Assembly: GCA_903813345.2 (NCBI GenBank)
Contig: CAIIXF020000006.1
Coordinates: 8,174,989 to 8,238,988 of the forward strand
Length of the DNA: 64,000 nt
Source: Owenia fusiformis
Lineage: Eukaryota > Annelida > Polychaeta > Sabellida > Oweniidae
Direction of reading: 5' to 3'
Part shown: one piece after another, positions 49,001-59,700 of the stretch
How positions within the stretch are numbered: position 1 is the stretch's first letter
Layout: every line of letters begins with the position of its first letter
Notes under the pieces: model-generated
What the model saw: only the letters and a program-made list of their open reading frames with translations
What the model was told of the DNA's origin: nothing
The model's database searches: none
Made by a program: the position numbers and the translations under genes

Positions 49001-50302
49001 TCACCCTGGATTTCTGAAAAATTCCAATCCCATTTAGAATTCGATATCGGACCATAATCTGAGTATACTGTGTGGCAATGGCCTATCTTCCATTGAATAG
49101 ATTTGCAAGTCTTTCCTTCATTGCTTGGTTGCTCATCTTCACACCTTTTCTTGCACAGTTCTTCACTCTGGAACTCATAGTGCGTTCTATCGCTTAATCT
49201 CTTGGTATTGCTTTTAGTGACCCTCCACGTAAATCCTGATATTAACAGAAATAACGATATTAAAAACAGAATCGGATCTTTCCAAAATTTTAAGAGAGGT
49301 TTCGCACAACGTTTTGAGCTCAACGTATCTAAAATCCGAACCCATTCACTCGATTCATGCGTAACGAGATGTTAGTAATAACCCATTGTGTGAAAGCTCT
49401 CTAATATAAATATAATATAATAAATAAAATAGATAATATATAATATAAATATTCTCCTTGGATAATTTAAAATTTTTATACAAGATATGAGGAGTACCAA
49501 TACCACCAATCACAATCGTTTCTGCATATTAAGCATCCAGGCCTTTATCAATTATAATTTTATGTTTATTTGAGATGAATTTCCAACTTACGATTGTTTA
49601 ACGTCTTTATAACATTGTAATAATGGCCTAAATGGGAGAGGAAAGTTGTAGGTAAATCCAAAACTTGAAATTATTAAATGGTTTCTTTTTCGAAGACGAC
49701 GCACAACGGTTTCTAACTAAGATCACCTAATAATGCATCTCTGGTTTGTTTGTTTGTTTACTTTAATTTGAACTGATGTATTTGACCAGTGGAGTACAGA
49801 AATGAATAAATTTTAAAATGACCGACTTCGGGAGAACCCCCCCCCCTTTGAAACAACCATTGAATTGTTTTAAGATTACATATTCTTAGCTCTTATATGT
49901 CTTTTCAAGTGAGTTTGACACCGAGTTATTTCTTTACTTTTTGTGATCTATTTGTTTCCCCCGTTATCATTTTGTCTACCTTTTCACTGCTTTAAAGTCG
50001 GTTTAATGTCCTGCTTATTTATCACATCATGGTGTGACAGGTTTAAATATTTGTTTTGATTTAAAATATATTTTTCTTTTCATAAGTTTTGCTCTAAAAC
50101 ATGTTTTGTCTTACAGCAAGCCTACAACATGTTAATGTTTCGGTTGTCATTCTAAAGTCCAAAAGAGCATTATTTAATCGTAAATTGGTGTTCTTGCAGA
50201 ATGGTTTAATTTAAGGTGATAAAAAGACTTACGTAAACTCGAACATCCTGTAAATTGTAAACCTATTGCAGCAATTATCAAAATTCTTGGTACTTTGTTC
50301 AT
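46021..50302 (-). CDS. Secreted-start, PAN/apple-like, Thr-stalk, single-pass membrane protein A
   Basis: Three exons: 50302-50233, 49235-48969 and 46820-46021. Both introns are phase 1 with GT-AG borders, giving 378 residues. Exon 1 is a signal peptide (MNKVPRILIIAAIGLQFTGC). Exon 2 (residues 24-112) is a PAN/apple-like module with LCKKRC, a Cys before SIQW and GHCHTVY. Exon 3 starts with a Thr/Pro-rich stalk (about 113-300) rich in TTTxE and TTTPE, likely O-glycosylated. Next come KPIKKTEFQPEE, a membrane helix (IPPFAIIALFLAAIII, about 332-354) and a 24-residue tail. It is a paralogue of the gene at 53756-62591 with identical exon phases. It is probably a cell-surface binding receptor or mucin-like protein; the ligand is unknown. 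I do not recognise a named family. Confidence 0.8.
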
Positions 50303-53300
50303 TTTGTTGACGCATCAGAGTGAAAATGTTTCGCTAATCCATAGTGACTCTCTCTTAGGGTGAGTAGTCCTCATACAGGACAATTAGTTAGTCCTCCTCC
50401 AATTGTTTCGATCAAGTATTCCAACATCCGAAAGGTGCTTTGTTGCGATCAGTAGTAGCCTGACAGAAATTGGCATTCTGATTTATCAGAGCCTTTTTTA
50501 TGTTATTATGGTTGAGTTTTTCATGGGATAGTAAAGGCTGAGGATCCCACTATGGTATCTTGTCAATTGAAACGTGATATCCTAAAAATAATAATCCTTC
50601 AAAACTTATCACACTAGATTTTCAGGATTTGATATTTGGTAGATTCCACGATGCAATTCCAAAACGCTGATACACCAAGTCCGTCCGGAGCGTTTCAACC
50701 GAACCTGACCGGAACCTCAACGATCCGATCCCAACCACTCTCTTCCTATGTCTGTGACTGCAACAACTTCTGCTACTGGCAAAGGACAATACACAGAAAA
50801 CACACCACTAAGAGTCTGCGTTAACTACATTTGTCTTGGAAACCTCGACGAACTTCAGTGAGTTGCGTTTCGATAAAATATTAAAAAACAGAAAGCCATT
50901 AAGAGTATTTTAAGTGTGTCTAATGGACTGATGTTGATTCACTTGTTGAGATTTAGACTACAACATATCCTATATAAGTATTAGACAGAGGCCTATCAGT
51001 TAAACATTCTGCCCATTTCGGTTTATTTAATGCGTATTGATTTCCGTAAGTCTCAACACTCGACCATGACCTAATGGATATTTAATAAATCATCAGTTTC
51101 AAATCATTGTTTTTGTGACAACTAAGGTGTGGTTACAAATTGTTATAGTCACCATTTTTTCTGACCGGTGGAACAGGATCAGTAAGCTTAGTCCGCTAGT
51201 AATCATCGTCCGTAGGACCTGCGTTCCTATGATGATATATTGTTCTAGTTAGACTTAGTTTTTTGCTATAATGTACATGATAAAATGAATTCTGGCGTAT
51301 ATTCCAGACGGACTACCATTCCTGCTATATACTAGGAAAATACGTCCATCGGACTCACGTAGGATGGACGGATACCGGCCAAAGGTCACGATCGCGCAAT
51401 CGGTGCCAATATTCTGACGCTTTTGAAGCGGAGGATGTCGACCATAGTTCATAGTTGATCTTATGATGACGTCGTCTTTATAAACATATCTAAAGATTTG
51501 GTTAGAAACTTTGCATCATGGCTACGTGAATGCTTACAAAGGGCCCCGTATATCACCGCATGTAGACAGATCGCCTAAAATTACACTCGTATGATGCGGG
51601 ACTCGACATTCAACGGGAAATCGGAAACAATTTGTCACCAATAATGTAGCAAATTATTTTTTTACTGCTTAATAATTGGTGAATGACAGTCATATTAAGT
51701 TCTTCAAGTATGAGAATGGCATGACATTCTAATAAATTCAAGGTAACTCGTTTGAAAAATGATGGCGGTGATTGAAATTGATGTAAAGATAAAACCGCAA
51801 CAAAATATATAGATTTCTTTGAAAAACTGCAGTAACATTGGTCTCTAACATGTCATGCAATTAATATTTGAAACACAACTATCATTCGAACTTAAGATCG
51901 GACATAACTATGATGTTACTTTTACTTTATTACCTTGAAGTACACATGATAGAATCATGATGATAACCCTATTTTAGATATGATTTTTTATTCTCCCGTT
52001 CCCTGGTTCCCCAAATTTTCAATTTCACTAATTTGATTTATATGCCGTTGCTATGTAGTTGCTAAGCAAAATAATGAACCGAAATTACATTGGAATAGTG
52101 CCAAGTCAAGCATTTATGTAATGTCTTGGTAGATCCATTCTGATACTCAAACCATCTATGCCATGCTTTCTAGAAACTGATAGGAGACTGTGATATCTCA
52201 CGATGTGGTAGATCGCTGGTCATATAAAAAAACTAAAAAAAACTCCATTTTAACTCTGTTGAACTACTAAGTTAACAACAATATCAACATCATTGAAATA
52301 AGACAAACGTTGTGATGTAGTGTTATAAAAAAGGTTGCAGATATTAGGGTTAACAAACCGTCTTTTGAGTGTGCGCTACCTTTCCAGCTTCCCCCCCAAT
52401 GGATTCCCTGTGACGATATGTGAACAAAAATGGTGACATATAAAAGCGATGCATCTATATTTGACCTCCCCTATTTTTAAAAGAATAAAACAATCTGAGC
52501 TGATTTTAGTTTGAAGAATATTAATGTTGGATCGTACTCAAGTCTCAAGGTTCATGTTATTGTCTAACTTGAAACCTCATTACGATAATCTGTTTATTGA
52601 AAACTTCAGTGTGTCGAGTGTCTGTTGCGTTCACACTACCAATTGTAAGGTTTGATTTAATCGGATTGTTACATTTCTCAATGCATTTCAGAAGAGTATT
52701 TGGAATAATGGATTTCACCCAGTTTTCTCTAAAACAGGGTCTTATCCGAAAAGGTAACCCAAATAAATCTTAATAACTCAGTCGTCCTGCTATATTGTGT
52801 TTTGTCATATTCAATACAATTGAACCTTGTTCATTCTAGTAAGTGTCATTGGTCTATCTATCTAATATCTATATGGTCACGACTTTATGGCTATTTTACA
52901 AAACATCCACTATGAAAAATCACCCAATATAAACTTATGTGTACACTAACAAGTTAAAAACAACCCTAGAAGCATCAGATAGGTTAAACCATGGGCTTTC
53001 AATACTACTTTCGAACGGTAAATTAATTTTTGGGGGCGGACTACCGGACAACAACACCTATCAGTTTTGAAACATTTCAAGAGGACTATCATATAATCTA
53101 ATTTTTCTTAGTTCAAATATAGATGTCAGGCTGATTAAACAGCGCAGCGCAATTTATCTAATGGTATTCATATTATAGGCACCATCTTTCAAATACAGGC
53201 CTGCAGAACTCGTTCCTCATTCTTCCATGGACTTCCTTGAAAGAAGGAAAGAAGGTAGAATGTAATGTCTGGAGCTGTTAGGTGGATTGAATATACATTT

Positions 53301-53755
53301 AATAAAGAGAATGAAATGATCAATTGTTTGAAGTGCAAAATGAATGTTTTATTCTTTTATTTGTATAGAACACTCCTCTGTTGTAGGTTACTCTTAGTAC
53401 CAATTGCGCAGCATAAACTTCTTGTTATAATTCCATGGCGACCCAACGGCCTACAAGATGTAGATCCGCCGTTTTGCAACATTGTGTCGACCACAGATTC
53501 TCTCTATTTTCTTAATGTACGTACGTAATATGTAGACAGGTTTAAAGCACGAATGAATCTTCATTTGCTCTTTTGCCAAATATGTACAATGGCAATGGCA
53601 TTCGTAAGTAATATGATCCAACACTTCCTTGGTACATCGATTTCCAGTGTTGATAGTCTCTTAATGGTCCTTCACTTGTGTGCCCTCCTTACATTTTGTC
53701 TCTAATAAAACTCGATTATTCACTTGCCTGTGCAATAATACTCACATTTTGCACA
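50303..53755. other. Intergenic region between the two PAN-stalk paralogues
   Basis: No gene is seen in 3.4 kb. It holds the promoter of gene A (just right of 50302) and the 3' side of gene B. AATAAA on the minus strand occurs at about 53348-53353, 400 bp beyond the gene B stop. At 51195-51235 and 51340-51375 there are short CGTCCGTAGGAC/GTTCCTATGATG and CGTCCATCGG/GATGGACG hairpins. Confidence 0.4.
51561..51826. repeat. Dispersed repeat, copy 2 (first copy at 36205-36445)
   Basis: Same orientation and order of segments as the first copy, including AGACAGATCGCCTAAAATTA and TGATGGCGGTGATTGAAATT, with a 20-bp insertion around 51735. No gene is present. Confidence 0.75.
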
Positions 53756-56700
53756 TCACATGATCTGTTGCACCACATTTATATCATCAACGGTCGGTTG
53801 CTTGTCTGTTATGTTACATGAATGTTTACTCGCTTGTTCCAAAACACTTTCATTTTGAAAAGTGTCATCGTCTTTCAATTCATGCAACCCTTCACGTACC
53901 CGTTCAATCACATCTGTAGCATCAATGTCCCTACTACTTTTGAGTAGCCATTTAACAGTGCTTTTTACATTGTTATATCCTTTTTTCATGTCTTTCGTAA
54001 GTTTGCCAATATCAGAGATAACAATTCCTGCCAAAAATAACGCTATTATTACCAAGGGTGGTACTCCAATGATTTTAGAATGTTTTGCCTCTGCAGGCTG
54101 GAAAAATATCTTTTTTATTGGCTTATATATGTTGACTTCTTTGAATTCTTCATCATCCGCTTTCTCTATGTCCCTCAGATATATAATATCTGGTTTATTG
54201 GGGAGTGTTATCGGAGCTGTAACGTTACCTGTTTCAGTTGTTGAAGAGCATGTGTTTGTTGTATTATTTGACATTGTTGTTATTAATGGTTCTGATGTTG
54301 TTGTTTGTTCTGATGTTGTCATTGGTACTTGTTTTGTTGTTGATTCTTGTGTTGTCTTTTGTTCTTGTGTTGTTGCTGGTTCTGATGTTGTCGTCGATTC
54401 TGACGTTGTCGTTTGTTCTTGTGTTGTTGTTTGTTCTTGTGTAGTTTGTTCTTGTGTTGTCGTTTGTTCTTGTGTAGTTGGTTCTTGTGTTGTCATTTGT
54501 TCTTGTGTTATCGTTTGTTCTTGTGTTGTCGTTTGTTCTTGTGTTGTTGTTAGTTCTTGTGTAGTTGGTTCGTGTGTTGTCGTCTGTTCTTGTGTTGTTG
54601 TTTGTTCTTGTGTAGTTGGTTCTTGTGTTGTCGTTTGTTCTTGTGTTGTCGTTTGTTCTTGTGTAGTTGGTTCTTGTGTTGTTGTTTGTTCTTGTGTTGT
54701 TGTTTGTTCTCGTGTAGTTGGTTCTTGTGTTGTCGTTTGTTCTTGTGAAGTCATTGGTGTAGATGTTCTCGCCTTACACGGGTGTTCTATCAAATAAATA
54801 CAACAATATGTAACAAGGCATTAACATGACAAAATGTCACCACCTAAAACAATTTGGTAAATTTAAAGCAAGTTGGAAAATACCTTTTGACCTTAAGAAG
54901 GTTTGATTTGAACTTCTTAGAACATGTAGATGATTTTGACCTTGAAAAGGTCATTGAAAGTCAAATGTCAAATCTAAAGTCAGATTTGAACTTCTGAGAA
55001 CATGTAGATGATTTTGAAAAAAATTTAGTCAATTTGAAGCAAGTTGAAAAAAGACCTTTTTGACCTTGAGAAGGTCATTGAAGGTCAGTCAAATTTGAAC
55101 TTCTGAAAAGATGTAGACGATTTTGAAAAAAAAATTTGGTCAATTTGAAGCAAGTTGAAAACAGACCTTTTTGACCTTGAGAAGGTCATTAAAGGTCAAA
55201 TGTCAAATCTAAAGTCAGATTTGAATTTCTGAGAACATGTAGATGATTTTGAAAAAAAATTAGTCAATTTGAAGCACGTTGAAAAAAGACCTTTTTGACC
55301 TTTTTTGACCTTGAGAAGGTCATTGAAGGTCAAATGTAAAATCTCAAGTCAAATCTAAAGTCATATTTGAATTTCTGAGAACATGTAGATGATTTTGAAA
55401 AAAAAAATTAGTCAATTTGAAGCAAGATGAAAAAATACCTTTTTGACCTTTTTTGACATTATGAAGGTCATTGAAGGTCAAATGTCAAATCTAAAGTCAG
55501 ATTTGAATTTCTGAGAACATGTAGATGATTTTAAAAAAAATTTAGTCAATTTGAAGCAAGTTGAAAAAAGACCTTTTTGACCTTTTTTGACTTTGAGAAG
55601 GTCATTGAAGGTCAAATGTCAAATCTTAAGTCAAATCTAAAGTCAGATTTGAATTCCTGAGAACACGTAGATGATTTTGAAAAATTTTTTTAGTCAATTT
55701 GAAGCAAGTTGAAAACAGACCTTTTTGACCTTTTTTGACCTTGAGAAGGTCATTGAAGGTTAAATGTCAAATCTTAAGTCAGATTTGAATTTCTGAGAAC
55801 ACGTAGATGATTTTGAAAAAAAAATTTAATCAATTTGAAGCAAGTTGAAAACAGACCTTTTTGACCTTTTTTGACCTTGAGAAGGTCATTGAAGGTCAAA
55901 TGTCAAATCTAAAGTCAGATTTGAAGGTCAAATGTCAAATCTAAAGTCAAATCTAAAGTCAGATTTGAATTTCTGAGAACATGTAGATGATTTTGAAAAA
56001 AAATTTAGTCAATGTGAAGCAAGTTGAAAAAAGACCTTTTTGACCTTGAGAAGGTCATTGAAGGTCAAATGTCAAATCTAAAGTCAGATTTGAACTTCTG
56101 AGAACATGTAGATGATTTAGAAAAAAATTGAAGTCAGTCTAAACAGTATTTGTTAAGTTATAGGAAGTTGTAAGAAATTGTTACAGACGCCGGACGCCAA
56201 CCGCCAGACGCCGGACGCCAACCGCCGGACGCCAACCGCCGGACGCCAACCGCCGTCGCAAAAAACGGAGACCATAACAATATGTCACCACTTTTGGTGG
56301 TGACATAATAAACATATTTATTAATTGAAGACGACATGTAGATAACCAAATATCAAGCAACTATTTATACTGTAGTTGATATTTCTACTATTCTCTATAC
56401 AATATGTATATACTTTTAACGAATGTATTATTAGCGGCTATTCTAAGTGTACATGGAGAATGGAGATTATACATTTTAAAATGTCTATAAACCTCTACAT
56501 AAAAATTACTCTTGACTCACTTGACTCACAAGTAACCTAAAACCTCATTATCATCATTTCGTCGCAGAGCAAAATCGCATGCGCAACGCACGAAACGAAG
56601 CGCAAATATTTCTAAAAATGATATTACTACTTCGACGCATATTTATGATATTTATTTTGTATCAAAATTGGACAATACACGATCCATGTGAAAGTCGAAC

Positions 56701-59700
56701 CATATGATGCGACACTCGAACTTATCGTATGATCTGTAAAATGAAGCCCTCTGATTGGTCAGTTCTTGTGCTGTACCAATCTGTATTGCTACTGAGATTG
56801 TCCCCGTTGATCATCTCCGTCGCAATACAGAAAATATTGGTACGGAAGAGACAATCTCAGTAGCAATACAGAGGATCACACGATAAAAACGTTATTGAAC
56901 GATTTGAAGTGCAATACAGGATATATTCATACTTTCAGACGATTGTAACAGTTCCAGTTAAGCAACTATATATAATTTTGCGAAGTGCCTAATACATTAT
57001 TTTACCCAATGCATCATATAAGAAATCATATATGCGATGCATTATAATTACCATACATGTAATTATTGATTTGAAACTCGCATCGTAATATGCGAAATAC
57101 GCATCATCATTTGCGAAACTCGCATCATCGTATGCGATTTACAATCTATGTTATACCAACAGTTAATTTTCTTACATAACTTATTTTCATTCACACACGC
57201 ACTAATTCTATCAAGTGTCACGCAAAGAGTTGCACTTGACTCTAACTTTGAAAAAATCCAAAGCAATGTTGATATGTCACACGGATCGCGTTATAAGTAG
57301 CATGGAATACCGAAAGAATTACACACATATAAATGTAAAGGATAGGTACCGATATGGAGAACTGAATTCAACAATGTTTTTCTCTAAACCAATCATTGAA
57401 AACATTCTGAAAAAACACGGTATTTTATGTAATGTTGACTGATGGACAACAATTTAATGCGAAAATTATTTAGAAATATTTTATACAACTGTTTTTGTTA
57501 ACATTTTTTGTTTTTTAGTACAATTGTTTTTGCTCCTTTCTACCAATTCTTGAGAATAAAATAAAATGTCTTTCCGAACCTTGTCGGAACAAAATAGCAT
57601 ATACAACATGTTTTTTAAACCTCTCAATATTTTAGTTGTGCAAAGAAATTTTTGGTTGATTTTAAAAAATGATTCAAAAAATTAAAAAAAATCCCCTCCA
57701 AATAGATAGCAATCAAGATAAACCTTTTATTTCATTAACAAGATGGTTTTTTAAAATCAACCAAAATTTCCTTTGTACAATAACAATATTGAGAGACATG
57801 TTGTGTTTATGTCGTTTTGTTCCAATGAGGTTCGGAAAGATGTTTCATTTCACTCTGGAAACATGATACCAAGAACAAAACAAGTGTGTGATGTTTTTCT
57901 AAAACAATATAGATTAAAGTATATACACTCCCCTCCATAAGTTTGGCAACCTTTTTTCCCCCATTGAACTACGTGTTAAAGCCTCTTTACCTTTGAATTT
58001 TTATTTACTTAACCAGCGATGAAAATACTTCTACTATTGATGGAAACGTAATTTGACTTTAATTCCAATTCCTCCAAATTTTCTCAATTTTTTTCCTCAA
58101 TTACAATAGGTCGAAAATTGATGATAAATTTGATGAATTTTTGAAAATCGACATTTCCATGTTAACCAATGGGAAATGGTAGGTTTGCCGCAAGTCATAT
58201 GATAGAATATCCATCCATCCGATTCTTTGCAAAAAATACGAGTTAGGCAGGCAATTGAATTTACTAACTTTATTTAACCAAAAATTGATATGTTTCTTCA
58301 GGTTCAACAAAGTTATAAGGCTTTAAAGTCAAAATTGTTTTTCAAAAAACCTCTCCCATTGAAATAACACAGGAGGCGAAAAATTATTTTCAAAAATGAC
58401 TTTGAAGCGCTGTAACTTTAATATTCATCAAATAAACTAAACACTTAGTGTTCATAAAAGTTAGACAATTCACTTTTCTATATAAAAATATTTTTTGCTG
58501 AATCTTTTACTGAAAAGATATCATGATTTCTGATTTGCCCCGAACCCTCCATTTCCCATTGGATTACATGGGAATGACGATTTTCAAAAATTTATCATCA
58601 ATTTTCGACCTATTGTAATTGAGGAAAAAATTGAGAAAATTTGGAGGTATTGGAAATAAAGTCAAGTTACGTTTCCATCAATATTATAAGTTATTTCATC
58701 ACCGGCTAAGTAAATAAAAATCCAAACGTAGAGAGGCTTTAACACTTAGTTCAATGGGGAAAAAAGGTTGCCAAACTTATGGAGGGGAGTGTATATATTT
58801 TTCAAATTATATAGTTACCATTCAAAAGATGGCCATCAAATTGACGATGTGTTGAATTTTTAGATTTTTTTATGACTGGTTTAATAGAAACGTGCGTTCA
58901 ATATCGATACCACTCCTTTCGAAAGAACGTGTCAATTTTACACACGCATTGAGTTTAAATCCAATCCAATCCAGCCACTCAATTCAATACACTCTTTAAT
59001 CTTTACCATGATATCACGAGTACTTTGACTGACTTTATATTGACTAACTGAATATCAAATGATGTAAATCAAGATAATCTCAACTCGCATTTGGGTATTC
59101 GAACCCAAAGGACAGGTGGCGGTAAACCCCTCTTTTAGCCCCCCTACAAAACAAGTATATATTGACATGGAGTTGAAGAGGAAGTATGACTCATTACTTA
59201 AAATGTGATTTCTGAGAGTTTTGACATTTGACCTTGACACTAGGGTGGTTTAAAGGTCAACTTTGAGAGTTGCTATTTTTGTCAAAATTTGACTGTTTCT
59301 AATCCAAGAAATGAGAGCAATTGGCTTTATTTTGATTGTGACTGATAAAAAGACATGTGAATAGAAATAAAATTTTTTTTTAATAAATTATCATGGGCAA
59401 TTACCTGAAAATCTTGAGAATAAATACCGATATGGGCATTTTTAGGGGGACTTAATTTTCTTGTTTCAAAAATGAATGTTCTTGTTGCCTTTTGAGACTC
59501 TAACAGTATCCTAAGCATGTTTTAAGAGTTGGGATGTGATTATTATTTTAAATGCCCATGGGCAATTAGGATAAAATGACTGAAATTAAATGCACACAAG
59601 GGCACTTCAAAAAGAATGGATTTTATTTTTTCAATTGCTTCTCGCCAGTTTTCTAAACATATTTGCCACTAAACTTTTACTAAATGCCCATTGGCATTTG

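Noticed and set aside
53862-54797. A 311-residue open frame on the plus strand, Cys/Val rich
   Set aside because: It is the antisense of the Thr-Gln repeat stalk of gene B. The CVVVCSCVV pattern is simply the reverse complement of the QEQTTT codons, and gene B has homology, signal peptide and phase-matched exons.
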